The notes under the pieces are model-generated. The model saw nothing but the letters and a program-made list of their open reading frames with translations, was not told where the DNA came from and searched no databases. Below are positions 37,116 through 50,868 of a DNA stretch of 64,000 bases, piece by piece (within the stretch, counting starts at the first letter, position 1; each line of letters opens with the position of its first letter). A program made the translations under genes and the position numbers. Source of the DNA: Linyphia triangularis (lineage: Eukaryota > Arthropoda > Arachnida > Araneae > Linyphiidae); NCBI GenBank assembly GCA_963978545.1, contig OZ021727.1:15202743-15266742 (forward strand), given 5' to 3'.

Positions 37116-37479
37116 TGTTTTTATTAGTTATATTATTTAAAGCAAAACCATTGCATGGACAAATATACAACTAAGTATCTTCTCGTGGTCTCCAAAACAA
37201 CACCATTATTTAGAAATTATATAGTTTTGAAGCTAATTGATGGTTGATTCAGATTACTCTTTAAATGATTGTACGAGTAATTTATGTTGTTTAAGTGTGA
37301 AAAGTATCACGTAATATCTGCGATGTTTCTACCTAAAACTTAGTTAAAATTAATCTCTTGACATAGTTTTATAAAACACAAATAGAACTAATATATCACT
37401 TCCGAAGCACCTCATCTTCTACTGACCTGCCCTTAAAATAACACCCAAATTGGTCACTACTTAAAACATTTTATGAGCC

Positions 37480-37760
37480 CCGATATTTTGTCCCTCAGAC
37501 CTGTAATTAAGCAACAGGAATCGAGCACTGCACGCCATCTAGGGTGCAAAAAGGTCAACGCCCAATTGGCGGTAATTGGCCAGCGGACATCACGCCAAGC
37601 GGAATGCAGCTGAAGTTTTCAGAGCTGAAATGCAAATGCACTTGAATAAGAGACACGCATTTCTGGCGGCCAACTGCAATGAGATTGGGTTTTGGTGCGG
37701 ATGCATATATTATAGTGAGGGAGCAGGTACGTCACTGACAGTGGAGATGTTTCTGAAAGC
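37480..37760. promoter_or_regulatory. Higher-complexity island with octamer, possible enhancer
   Basis: Less AT-rich than its flanks. It carries TAATTAAGC, a GGTAATTGG homeodomain-type core, the POU octamer ATGCAAAT (about 37632), and ACGCCATCTAGGGTG (about 37533), a CTCF-like word. The 62-codon open frame across it shows no motif. Regulation is inferred from composition and motif density only. Confidence 0.3.
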
Positions 37761-38893
37761 TTAACTCTTTAAATGATTATTACTGACCAGGTGTTAGAAT
37801 GGTTATAGATATTGACTGTAGGGCAACTGGACCTCAATTTGCGGCGTATATAATGTATGAGTGTCGATCATCTTGAGCAGATACACCTGGTCTTGTTAGA
37901 AGTGGTTCGGAAAATACTCAAAATTGAACAGGGCAAATATGATGTTGGATGGAATGTGGGAGATAATATATAAGAGACAACCCCACTAGGTTAGTTTGAA
38001 ATTGTAGTTCAGTAATTCTACCTCCTTAAGTATCTACAACCGCTAAAGATGAAATTAATCCCTTTGTTATCTTGCTGGGTCTGATAGCATTTGAGAGAGA
38101 GCTTTCAATTTTACTATAAATATTATTGCACTAAATGTTTCTCTATGTATGAGCAATATTGATAAATTTGAAGAGAGAAATTAAGCTTCGCTTTCTTTTT
38201 CCATATAAATAACTGACAACAGGGAAAAAACGCAGCATTAAAGAAATTTTATTTTACAAAATGTGCTAATACATCTCACATTCTCACAATAATTATGTGT
38301 ATTAAATGAATGGAAAGAAATCATTTCTGTAATTCACCCAAATTCCTCTATCACTCCATTAATACTTTAATAAGGGGTTTTAAAGACAGTCTATAATCAC
38401 TTCAATAATTACCTATTCGATCCTAAAGTAAAAACTTTATAAATTTGATTTCAAAAATGTTTGTTTACGTTTATCCATGAAATATTTGTACAGAAAGTTA
38501 AAAGATGAACATACCAATACTTCAAACCAGAAAATAGAAGTCTTAACTTTGGAGGAATAGAAGATCCCAAAGCAGATTAAGTCAACGCTTATAAACAAAT
38601 AATTGATGGTTGTTTTTCTTGGGAGAAAAAATACCCATAACAAAGTAGTTTTTTTTATAACAGTATATATATCATCTTCCAACCACTGCAGATGGAAGAA
38701 AACTCTTATCGCCGAACCCTTAGTTACTTTATTCGAAGCTATATTTCATTGAAATAATAATTGAAATGCGAGTTTATAATTGTTATATAATGTACATTAT
38801 ACAAAATATTATAAAAATTAATGTTAATAATATATTACTTATAAAATTATGTATAACATTTTCTAATAATAAAATCATCACATCTTTATCATT
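37761..38893. other. AT-rich DNA, nothing recognised
   Basis: No gene or repeat end was found. Confidence 0.5.
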
Positions 38894-38901
38894 AGTATAA
38901 C

Positions 38902-41395
38902 CAGTGGCGGCTGGTGCAGGGGGCCAGGGGGGCCCGGGCCCCCTCACTTATTTCAACCCTGGCTCCTTTTATATATAAGTTTGATTATATTGTTTTGTTG
39001 TGGAATTTCTTTAAAATAATATTAATATAAGCTTAAAATTTATTTAAGCTGATATTAGCTTTACACTTATTAACTATTGTGCGGGAGCAAAAAATTTCTA
39101 GGGGGAACAAAATGATCCCTTATTCGAACGGCCTTGAACTTGAAACTAAAGGTCATAGATAAGAGGATCGCATAACGTTGAGACTTTCACGTGACATCCT
39201 GGATTTAGCAAAGGGTTTGGGGTTTCGCTATACCATATGGATATCAAATTACAAGAAAACACCCCTCCTTTCAGGAGTGGAATGGAATGACCGAGTGTTC
39301 CAGAGACGGCTATCGCACGATTCTAGTGTAAAAGGCGTGGGGAAATTGTCAATGATAAATATCCATTGTGAGATTTTTTTTATTTTTTTTTAATTTGCTA
39401 TTTATTTTTCAAAATGTAAGAGTAAGATTTTATTTGCAATTTTTTTTTGTTTAGATATTTACTTTTTTTCCTAAAGATGTTTGAGTACTTAAATAATCGT
39501 CTAAATGATCGGAAGATTGATGATTTGTCTCACCTCTCACACTGATATTTGACATCGTATTCAATTATTAATGTAACTCATACTCCGATCGGACCGATAT
39601 CATCAACAGAAGAATTTGTATTCAGACAATTAAAATTTTTATTATTCTCAAAATAATTGGTTTCACTATAATCCATCCATTGTATATCGAAACATCTTTT
39701 CTTTTTTCCAAATATAGTCTTGTAAAATGTAAATAAGGCAAACCTAGGTACTGTTACTGGAACAAATCTTCATGAACATGTAGTTTGGAATCTGAATCGT
39801 GAACCTATACTCCCTTTAAAAAACAAATCATGACAATAATTTGAAAATATCAAATAAAGTTTGTACATTTTTAAAATTACAGAAGCGACATTTAGTCGTA
39901 CCAGTTAGTATATGTATATATGAAAAGGAGAGGATATAATTTTCAAAACAAAGTCTGTGACAACTAAAGAAATTAAAAGTTTATAGCGAGTTCTATGTTT
40001 ACACAACTTCTTTCCAAAATATCAAGAATCATGACCAAACACTTATTTTTAATTATTGCCAAATTTATTGACCAGAGGCAATATACTCAATTAGCGTGTC
40101 ACCAGATCGAGCCCCTTCGGGTGCTCAGCAGACTGTTTTCAAAGTGATTAGGCATCTCAAATTTGAGATGGCATTTTTCCCTTGAAAGATCGCCTGGACG
40201 ATGTTTTCCCTTGATAGAGGAACTAATATCATAACTAATGATGTTTCGGTTCCCCTGTATTTTTTACAATATTTTTAATTGAGTTATTAAACTGATTTAG
40301 TTGTTTCTCCTAATTCTTTGTTTTCTTTTTCTTACATACAGAATTGAAATTGACTAACATCTGTTTTTATACTTTCAAATATTTTATGTAATTTGTATTT
40401 TAATTTACTACAATGATAATGTCAAATAGAATTCAAAAGCATTGTTTAACATCGTTCAAAATCATCACCTTAAATTATTCAAAAATCTAACTCTGCTGCC
40501 TTTATTGTACATAAAATTGATTTATGCTGTTGAAAATATTGATAATTTTTTACAGATTAAAATTTGTTACCTTCAAAATTAACTTTTACACTTCGTTCGA
40601 TTGACATGGATTCATATTAGTATGTTCTCTATTCTAATAAAAATATCAAATAATTATAACATGCTTTTCCTTACATGTTTAATTATACTAAATGGATTAG
40701 GGAGAACAAAAATAATAGCTCTAACATCCCCCCCTTCATTTTTTAATTTTACAGTTAGTCCCTTTATTGTCGTATTTACGGCTGTTCCTGATCATTATCA
40801 CTGGTCAGGAAGCGCTCTTGGTTGGCTTCTCGAAGGGATCACCAGATCCTCAAAATACTTTCAATAAATATAAAATTTTAAACCCTCAAACTCATGGACA
40901 GTGGCATATATTACTTGAAAGTGGGCACAAATCGCATACAGAAGAGTACAAGACTGGTAAAGCTTCAAACTGGAAATTTTCAATCATGAATACATATTAA
41001 TATTTCAGTTAGTGCATATCTATTTATTGGATTTCTAATTTTAAGTTTAAATGAATAATTTTAAGCCTATACTTTACTTTTTCCTAGGAATACACCACTT
41101 AATTTCTAATTTTCAAAAACAAACGGTGCAAGTACACCTTTTTTACCCTTCCTGGCATCGCCCATGCTCAAACGGAACGTCGTTTTTGTTACAACAATTC
41201 TTTTAAAGAAGTATTTACTTTAATAAGGTTTATATTATTTAATTGTTTAATTAATCTTGTAGTTTCTTTGTTATATATATTTGAGTAACAATGACATGAA
41301 ATTCATGTATTTCTGATATTAGTATGGTTTTTTTCTCATGACATGCAATTGTTAATTCGGGCCCCCTCACTTTTTCTACCCACGAGCCGCCACTG
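38902..41395. mobile_element. Non-autonomous hAT element, copy 2
   Basis: 8-bp duplications AGTATAAC are perfect (38894-38901 and 41396-41403). The ends are CAGTGGCGGCTGGTGCAGGG and, inverted, GAGCCGCCACTG. The left end contains a GGGCCC-rich hairpin in both copies. The interior is related to copy 1 but lacks its solo LTR. The open frames inside (40601-41000) have no transposase motif. Confidence 0.92.
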
Positions 41396-41403
41396 AGTAT
41401 AAC

Positions 41404-43050
41404 AAATTGTGACAGCTTTCTAACATATTAAAAAACTTATTGCCTAATATTAGAATTAAGTTTTCAAAATCATGGCTTGTCATTTCAAAAGTACTAAAAA
41501 TATAAGTGTGTGAAATAAAGGTCCTTTGCATAAAGGAGCTTTGTCCAAAAGCATATTTAAAACTACTTTTCCCCAGCACACTACTTTTAAGCACATAACT
41601 TTTTTCGCTCATTTTTTCTGCTCATGTCCTGTTGATCTGGCAATTTTATTCTTAAAACAAAACTGTGTTAACAAGTTCCTTTGGGTTCTTCTAAATGACG
41701 TGAGAATATCAGTTTTGGCAAAAACTGAACTTAGCGCCTTTATCCAATTTAAAATTATGCTTCAATAGTTCGCAATTGTTATATTCGCATGCAGTTCAAC
41801 AAATTCATTAAATCTTGGCTCGAAAACTATTACTGTGTTTCTCTGTTTAAAAATTTTCTTACAAGTGAATCGGAATTCCCAGAATATCATTTAAAAAAAA
41901 AAAAAAAATTACATGTTTAGCAGCAAAATAGTTATTTGTCTTAAACTATTGGTATCCTATGAAATCTGTGCCTAGATTCTTTTAATGGAAACTTGCTATC
42001 ATGTCAAATACATACAATTTCAAGTATAAACAACTACCTGAATTGCCGCCGACACCTGATAAGCGGTATAGGATGCATATCATATAACATTAGAACATAT
42101 TTTTAAGCTACTATTTAAGTATTTAATTCTAAAAGGGACATATAATTATCTTTGAAATATAAATTTTTTTTATAATTGCGTCATTTCTTTTATGGTTATA
42201 GGAACCCTTATCCAAACGTATTTAGTAAAAATTTTGATGAAACAAAAACTTGTTTTAATAACTGGATTTGTAAAGGTACCTGATAAAATGGAACTCGATA
42301 AAAATTCCCTCTGCAAATTTCAAATTATGAGTGTGGCCTCTTTCTATTTTTGCTAATTTCACCCAATTAATCACAAATCACTTAAAATGAACGTTTATAT
42401 TTGTCCAAATTAGATTATAATGAACTTCGGTGCCCAATTTCAAACCTCTTATGTTGCGGTAAGGCTGAGAATTGGTGATGATTGAGTCAATCAGTTAAGG
42501 ACTTTCTCTTTTTTATAAACATAAAGATCGATGATAAAGTATCATTTAGATTTAGCGAAATTGCAGGTCTTTAATAATGAAAAAACTTCTGTTATGCCAT
42601 ACTTTTCAGTAGCATCTTATCCAGCAAAAGCAGAAAAGGGTAGTTAAAAGTGTCAGTTTACAGCTAATGGCTGGGTCAAAAAATAAAAAGTTAATCTTTT
42701 TGCCTAGAATGCTTATTTATTCATACATACGCTTCTATGCTATTTAGAGAATAAGAGAATAATCGATACAATAACTTTTCTTTACTTAAATGATACCTTG
42801 AGTCATAATTTAATTAAATACATAATTTTCAATTTTTATTTCATTATACAACAAATTTGGATTTTTTAAAAGCTTTTTAAGAAAATCTCAGATATAATCT
42901 TCAAGTAATTTGTTTTTGTTTTGTGTATCTCAATAGTTATTTTTTTAAAAAAATTGTTTTATTTTAAACACATAAATAGTATTTTCAAGTGTCTTTAATG
43001 AAAAGCAGTATCAATACCTTTCGATCTACAAGTATTTTACTTTGTAGTAG

Positions 43051-43084
<34 letters not shown>

Positions 43085-45599
43085 TAAAAGCTATTTTAAA
43101 TTATTCAACATCAGTCAAATGCAAAATTACAATTAAAGTTATTGAGCTCATGTATATTATAGGAATGGATATAGGGTAACACGTTGGTCTACAATGAAAA
43201 ATGAGTAAATCTGCTTATCGAAAAATGGTACATTATAAATAAAATTTGCATAACAAAATAGGTATTCTCATAAGAATGACACAATGCAGTTATAAAACAT
43301 TCTCACGTAGAAAGATAAAATTGTTTTCAAAAATAGATTTGGAGGTTTCAGAAATAAAAAGTTTTCGATTTCTTTCACATATATGACAGAACCCCATTTC
43401 AGATTTCATAATGTAGCATTCTTATTCACTTAATGAAAAAAAAGTTATAGCGTGAAACATTTCCTTATATGTCTTTTTCGTACGATAAAACAAAGAAATA
43501 CTTCTGAAAGTATTATCGTATGTCAAAACAGATACCAATTTTGCATTCAGTAGAAAAAAAAAAAGAAAAAAAAAAAAAAAAAACTACGAATTTTTGTTAA
43601 ATAAGTTACGTCATGATCTGAACGACAAAATTGTTTCTGGCATACTTTTCTAGGGAACCATAGTAACCAGTTTCCAAGAAATATCACAAATCATTTGCCA
43701 AGAACAAAGAAAACAAGAATTGAAAATTTAACGATGACAAGAATTTCTTTTGTTTCCAGCAACAAGAAAGTAAATGTAATAATAATAATAAAAAAAAAAA
43801 ATAAGACAAATTTCTAACGAGAGCTTAAAATGTTATGTTTTGAACATCAATTAATGGAAAGAGTGCTGGAATTTGTGTCTTTTATTTATTTAATGGAATA
43901 AAAGAATTCAGTGCATTCAATGTGTTCTTAGAATTTAAAAGTAGAATCTCAACAAAAACATTTATTTAAATGGAAAATTATGGAAAAATAGAGACGCATT
44001 GTCACAATTATCTACGAGTTGATATCAATATTTCAATATAAATATTTTAGCCAACATTTATTTCGATGCCACAAAATATAGATATTCGAAGTTATATAAA
44101 AACATTTCATTGATATTAACACCGTTATTATTCGGAATATAAACTTGAAAGTAGATTAATCAGGTCATTTGGAGAACTGAAATTTGTATAATTATTATTT
44201 GTAGTTTTAAATATTTTTTTTTTTTTTTTTTAAATTTCAATAAAGTTGCATGTGCTACTTAAAAAAATCACAATAGCAAAGTTATTTTTTTTGAATACGT
44301 ATGTAATGGTTACATATTGGCGTAAGTTTATGCAATGTGGTGGGTCAGGAAACAGTCATTTTTGAAAAAAGACGATACATTTTTTGAGAAAAATCAAAAG
44401 AATGAATGGCACGTCGTCGAAGAGTGCACTGTCAATTCCAATGTATGGAAAGCCTGGAAATCACGCTGAGCTCAGTAGAAAATCGATGCAAGAACGAACA
44501 AAACGGAATAATAATTATGAGATTCACTGTTAGAAAATAAGCCGACTAAAACGATTCTCACTAATTAGATGTGTGTGGAAAGTTATTGAACGATTTGGAG
44601 AATGAATTTAAAATAGGATTACGCTCTTTGAAAAGATGAAGTAAATTATTGTCGATTCTAAAAAGAGATTATTATTACATATATTTGAATTAAAATCTAC
44701 ATTTAGATGTTTAACCAAACCTAAGAGGTATTAAAATTATTCCATTCAATCTAATTCATAAATCATATGTAACTATTCTTTTTTATAGTACAAATAAAAT
44801 ATATTTACATTTTAATTATTATGTAAAATGTCATAAATTTATTTATATCATTTCCTATTTAAATTAAAGTTTGCAATAAAAAAGAAATTTTTTAAAATAG
44901 ATTTAAGGACAAATCTTTTATATAAAATATGAAAGAAAAATTTTTGAATTCCATTTCCTTACTAAATATTGGTTTATATTGTTTCATGATCAAATAAAAC
45001 GTTATCAATGCATTTTTAACTTGGAAAAAAATATATTGGTATATAAAATATATACTTATTCTATGAGTTTCTTTTTTATTATTATTATTTAATAGCTTTT
45101 TAACTTACAAGTATGATTGAAGTAACAACATATATAAAAATTGAAGTGTCTGAAAGTGAAAAATCGAGGTTTTAGAAGTGATTTGATAAGAAATACTAAC
45201 AATTCCCTTGTTCAGTCTCCCAGAGATTATAAAATGATTTTAAATTTACATAATACATTACAAATAAATGTAATCAATATTGCCTTATCAAATAGCTAAC
45301 GATTCGAGCAATTTTTTGAAATTTTTGTGAGCATTTTAATACCACTCGTTAACTTTTTGAAAAAAGGATTATTTATAAACTGTTTTAATAAATTCCACTG
45401 ACAATATTTGATACAGTATCGAACTACACATGTGTTGAGACATGATACCAGTAATTTTTTTTTTTTAAATATAAAGAAAACTGTTGATCTAAATTATTTT
45501 TTATTTTCGTTTAAATATTTATATGGAATACATGTAAGCCTTTAAAAAATTAGTTAAAAGCAAGCCTTTCAAAGAATAGTTAAAATTGAAATTGATAAT
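41404..45599. other. AT-rich DNA, no gene
   Basis: Long homopolymers (43051-43077 T, 43553-43581 A-rich). About 44340-44580 is of higher complexity but has no defined feature. Confidence 0.45.
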
Positions 45600-45735
45600 G
45601 ATCCACACATAATTTAAACATACCAAAATATAAAATTGAACTTTAAAAAAAAAACCTTCATGAATTTTGGGCAAAAATTAAAGAATTTTTATTTTTGACT
45701 TAACAATCTCCTTAAAACTAAAAAAGCTCTATTAA

Positions 45736-46282
45736 GGGGAGTTAGTACCCCAAAATTTATAAATAATCAATTTTGAGATCACTATTGTTTATCAAAATTT
45801 AAATTCTCCCCTTTAAAAGGATGCCTCATTTGTAATAATACCTCAACTAGAAGTATTTTTAATAATTTTTTGAAGACAAAACCGTTAATTATTAGTTTTA
45901 GTAAAGTTTTCTTTAAAATGTGTTTTTCTCAAAACTACATTTTTCATTATTTATGTACCTTTTTCTCAGAAACTGCGCAAACTATCTTCCTGAAATTTTT
46001 ACCACGTATTCCTGTTATGTATCTGCATATACTGAAGTGATTTTTTTTTTTTTTAATATTTTTTTTCGACTTTTTTCAGCAAAAACAAAAAAATTCAGTG
46101 ACTTTCATGCAAATTCATTTTAAAAAAAAGTAAATGAATCAAAAGCTAACTTCAGTAGAATAATAAGTGTCTGCTAAATGTACTGAAAAAATAATTAGTC
46201 TCCTTTATCTAATACTTTCTAAGAAAAAAGTACTTGAAATATGGTAAATTAACATTACCGGTATAGAGGGTACCAACTCCCC
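45736..46282. mobile_element. MITE with TTAA/TTTA flanks, 547 bp
   Basis: Terminal repeats GGGGAGTTAGTACCC and GGGTACCAACTCCCC. Flanks are TTAA (45732-45735) and TTTA (46283-46286). The interior is AT-rich, without coding capacity. A similar single end (AAGGGGAGTCGG) appears at about 57525 without a partner. Confidence 0.65.
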
Positions 46283-46441
46283 TTTAGAAATTAAAAACAA
46301 ATATTTCTTAGTTACAAACAGCTTAACCCATCATGAACTGTAAAAAAAAAAATTCCATGATTTTGGACAAAAATTAAAGAACTTTTATTTTTGACTTAGC
46401 AGTCCCTTTAAAACTAAGAAAGCACTATTAAGATATTAATA

Positions 46442-47097
46442 GACTGAGAGGCGACTGCAATTTTTGGACGCCATCGAGCATCATTCTGATTTTTTTATAG
46501 AAATTAGAGAAAAGTGTGTAGATTACGAATCCACTGGTCTGCCGTGGCAAAAATGGACGAAACTGGTCAAAAATCGACTTTTAATAAGTTGAACAAAATC
46601 CAATTGCCTAATTCGCCATGACTTGCCAAATAATGAGCATTTTTTTTTTTTTATTTGGTAACCCTCACTCTTTAATTATCAATTAAGAAGGTTGCAGACG
46701 ATTCAGATATCTGGCGACGGTCTACTTGCATCTATTAAAAGGGAACCAAGTTGGCAATAAACATTAAATCACGGATGACGTAACTGATGTCGCCAATTTG
46801 GCTTACTTTTAAAAGATACAAATTTTTAAAGCCAGAGATCAGATATCTTTTGCGCTTTTTCTCATTGAAAATCAAAATGCAGGGTTGCCAGACGAAAATG
46901 TTTTCTTTTTGGCAAGTTATAACATATTTGGCAATCGGATTTTAGTTCAACTTATTCCAAGTCGATTTTTGATCAGTTTCGACCATTTTTGCCACAGCAG
47001 ACCAGTGTATTCCTAATCTACTCACTTTTCTCCAATCTCTATAAAAAATTCAGAATGATGTTCGATGGGGTCCAAAAATTGCAGTCGCCTCTCGGAC
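46442..47097. mobile_element. Long inverted-repeat element with TA flanks, 656 bp
   Basis: Arms of about 230 bp pair from GACTGAGAGGCGACTGCAAT at the left to its complement at the right end. TA flanks both sides. The loop is about 200 bp. This is a Tc1/mariner-like foldback with no transposase. Confidence 0.8.
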
Positions 47098-47229
47098 TAT
47101 AAAAATAAATATGCTTTTATCACAAACAACTTTACATCATGAATTCCCAACAAATAAATCAAATAGTTTAAAAACTAAGCTTATCTATTTATTTCACCTC
47201 AAACTACAATCAGCATTATATAGTTAAAA

Positions 47230-47520
47230 GTATCCATCCGTTATAAAATACGCCCCGAAGCCACAAGTGCCAAAGGTAATTTCAAACTCCAAATCTTTTC
47301 ATCTCAGCCTGAGGCCGCCATAATGAAGCGACGCCACACTCCTCACCGAATCCTCAACACTCTTGATGTAGGCAACGGTTGAATAAATCCCTAAATCATC
47401 CCCATGATGAAGAATTAGGATCAGTCTCTGATTGTCACCGCATCATTAGTCACCTTGTTAATCTCCTCTTCATGGAGATAAAGACTATTTCTCTTTAAGG
47501 AGAAAATTCAATTCAGTAGC
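47230..47520. other. Higher-complexity noncoding block
   Basis: Less AT-rich than its flanks and without long homopolymers. No frame is open on either strand across it. It may be conserved noncoding DNA. Confidence 0.25.
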
Positions 47521-47579
47521 CAGATCTTAAAGTGGGTTCGGTAGTTCCAACTCTGGTTATTGATAGGTTTATACCGCGA

Positions 47580-48006
47580 TTTAATTTACTTTTGTTGTAT
47601 ATAAGTATACCTGAAGAACTATAATCCTATAACATTGATATTGTTATTAAGATGACTAAGGTTCCTGTGAGTAAGTTGTTTTACATAAAATACCAAATAT
47701 TGTTAAGTGTTATTCAGTAAAAATGATTATTTATTCTTCATTTATAAAATCACAAAATTTCTTTAAACAACACTGAATTCGTTATAAAGCCATTTAATTT
47801 ACTTTTGGTTGTATATAAGTATACCTGAAGAACTATAATCCTATAACATTGATATTATTATTAAGATGACTAAAGTTCCCGTGAGTAAATTGTTTAACAT
47901 AAAATACCAAATATTGTAAAGAGTTACACAGTTAAAATGAATATTTATTCTTCATTAATGGGATCACAAAATTTCTTTAAACAACAGGAAATTCTTTATA
48001 AAGCTC
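47580..48006. repeat. Tandem duplication, period ~213 bp
   Basis: 47580-47792 and 47793-48005 share long near-identical stretches, including GTATATAAGTATACCTGAAG and TTCTTTAAACAACA, with roughly 10% differences by eye. Confidence 0.85.
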
Positions 48007-50130
48007 TAACAAAGACTAAGTTCTCACATCTTCAGGCACAGTGAAGATGTAGTCTACCTAAAAGTAAATATCCGCTGAGTTTCTTTCAGAACGGTCCTTA
48101 AAATCCCACTGACTGAAATTCTATGCCTTGGCATTATTCCTATTTTCGCACGTGAACTCTCTTGGAAAAATCCCGAGTAAATTATTTCTCGATCAGAACA
48201 TGCAGTATAATCACGAAATTATTTGATTAACTAGCGTATTGCCAACTTTTTTTACGATTATATTATCGCTGTTAACAAATAAGTTCAAGAAAATAGAACT
48301 TTAAAAAGAAATAATATACTATTTATAACTATATACAGACCAATTTGATAACGGTAGTATAAATTTAATGTGCTTGTGAGAAAACAGTAAACAATATACT
48401 GTGAGAGAGACTTCAGATAATTCAATTCTTACCTAAGATTTTAGATAGGTTATAACACATAACGAAATATCTGAATCATGGATATACTTGGTCGTTGACC
48501 TTGTTTAAATAAAGATTTGGTGATTATTAATTTTGATCTACTTGCATCGCAAAATAAAAAAATAATAATAATTCTGTATATAAATATAACTTTTTTTTGT
48601 AGTGAGCAAAATCTTATGAGGGCTAATTAAATCATTTGCTGATATCTTCAAAGAACTACTTAACTCACTCATCGAATTGTAACTTGGCAGATAGACTTGT
48701 TGCCCATGACAATGTTAGTTGGTAAAATGGAGTGAATATTATCATAATAGTCAAATACTATGAAGAAATTTTTGAATTTTTTCAATAAGTTCTAGTTTTG
48801 AAAAAGTTATAGTTTTGAAAATAAATGTGTGGGACTGCTGATGTGGTTTATATCAGCTCAGGAGAAAACGAGGAATTATAATTTTGATTAAATTGTATGT
48901 AAAAGTTGGCAATGAATTAAAAGACTGTTTTTATTAGATAGTTTTTTAATGTTATAGATATCTACTAAACTTTACTATTGTGTTTAATTTTGTTAAATAA
49001 TTTTTATTAGATTCAATTGTTCAAAATATATATTTTTTACGTTTTGGTAAAAGCAGAATAGCATGCGATTACATGATTAAAGATGCATTTTTTTTTCTTA
49101 TAGGTATTGAACAGTGGAAACTATTAAACTTTTTTTTTTATCCGTTTTTGAATAAAATTCCAATTGTATTTTGTGTTACCACATCAATTTTAAATGAGTT
49201 CTGAGTAAACATGCATTCGATGTCAAAAGAAATCTTCTTTTCAATTAACTTGTCTTAATGCTTCTAAAATATAGTAACAACAAAATATATGATTCTTTCA
49301 ATAATCATAAATATTAAAATATACATCAATCATGGAAAATACGTTAAGTGACTAACAAGTATTACAGTATAAAGAATAAAATATTTATTTGTCAATAAGA
49401 ATAGTATTTCTCAACTAAGTATGTCGACAAAAAATATGGGCAACGTTTCAAAAAACATTATTTTTGCTCATGAATTAGTAAATACATCCGAGTTAATGCG
49501 GTTGATCGTTTTTTCAAACCTGATGGATATTTAAAAGTTAGTGAGTTTTTTTTTTTTTTTTGATTAATATGTCTGCGACGGAAGTAAAAACTAGTAAATT
49601 CTTCTACATATGTCATATAACACAAGATTTAAGAAAACTTTAATTCAAAATATTTAGATCTTGAGAGAAAAAAAAATTAAGACTTATTGCTTTCTGGAAG
49701 TGGTTCTGAATCACTTACTTTATGTTATTTAGAATCGAAATACGAGTTTCATAAAGTATTTCTACATTTTAGGATCCCCCTGACTTATTTTGACACTGCA
49801 TTAAATGATTGCATTGATACATTATTTATTCAAGTTTTTTTTTTTTTTTTTTTTGTAATAGTTAAAAAGAATACATGCTGTATTTTTCGTTTAAGGTATT
49901 TTTTGTAAATAATAAGTCAACAAACAAAAAATTGGATAATCAGATTGTAGTAGAAACTTGTGATATTCTGCTGTAATATTAAGAGTACTTAATCTTATGG
50001 ATAAAAATTTCTTTTCCTAGATTATTTCAGAATTGCACAAAATGTTCTTCATGATCTGGTAAATCGATGTGTACTCAAATTATAAATGCTGGTGTGGAAC
50101 ATTGGACAGTTTTCTGTTTACCTGGTTACT
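48007..50130. other. AT-rich DNA with repeat copy 2 of 3
   Basis: About 48600-48945 belongs to the family of 36690-37115 (shared AACTTGGCAGATAG, CATGACAATG, AAATACTATGAAGAA). Otherwise no feature; the open frame at 49687-49908 is low-complexity. Confidence 0.4.
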
Positions 50131-50144
50131 GCCATGAAGTTTGA

Positions 50145-50313
50145 TTGGTTGTTTTCAGATTATCTGGCACCGTCAGCTACACGAGGGCTATAATGGGCCG
50201 AAACATTCGTCATTAGACAAGCCAACATACAAACACCCATGCCCAACACGGGACTCGACCTCGCAACCTCGCGGTCTAGAAGCTAGCACGCTAACCACTA
50301 TACCGTTTGGTCG
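50145..50313 (-). mobile_element. tRNA-derived SINE, copy 1
   Basis: Flanked by a 14-bp duplication GCCATGAAGTTTGA (50131-50144, 50314-50327). On the minus strand it begins with a tRNA-like head: A box TAGTGGTTAGCG, and a B box close to GGTTCGAGTCC that is slightly damaged here (GAGGTCGAGTCC). The body follows and ends in a CCAA-type tail (TTGGTTGG on the plus strand in better copies). Confidence 0.92.
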
Positions 50314-50427
50314 GCCATGAAGTTTGAAGTGATCATAGTTTACCATATGCCATATTTTATACTTTGATACCAATTTAAAAATCACCTCTTCAATTTGATC
50401 AATTTTGTAACAGTTTTGGCGATACAA

Positions 50428-50432
<5 letters not shown>

Positions 50433-50488
<56 letters not shown>
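50433..50488. repeat. (TA)n microsatellite
   Basis: About 56 bp of TA. Confidence 0.97.
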
Positions 50489-50492
<4 letters not shown>

Positions 50493-50868
50493 ATCAGATT
50501 GGTGACATTTTTGACTGCAAGTAGTTATTAATTTAATCTGTAAAATAAAAGTGAACCCCAAAAAGTAAAAAAAAAAAAAAAATCATTATTTTGCATCAAA
50601 ATTGATCCCTATAAACTTGATCAGTAGCTGAAAAATATATGTTTACAATACAAATATTTTGTAAAGTTCTTTTACTTTTTATAAGACATAAAAAATAAAA
50701 CTCTGTAAAAAGTAAAACCCTGTTTTACTTTTCGTAAGACATAAGTGAAATCGGAAATAAGTAAATTATTAACTTTCTTTGTGCAAAGAGTGGGCTCAAA
50801 TTTTAATTTGTTTCATTAATAGGAACGGGATAAACTTTGTTTTCTACAACTTGTTTTGTGTATATTAA

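Larger units (their letters stand above)
45600..47180. repeat. Three ~150-bp repeat units split by two transposons
   Basis: Units at about 45600-45735 and 46288-46440 share TTTTATTTTTGACTTA and TTAAAACTAA-AAAGC-CTATTAAG. The start of a third unit follows at about 47100-47150 (CATCATGAA context). The junctions are occupied by the elements at 45736-46282 and 46442-47097. Confidence 0.55.

Noticed and set aside
40601..41000. Open frames in hAT copy 2, considered as transposase
   Set aside because: No hAT transposase or dimerisation motif is visible and the related copy does not preserve the frame.
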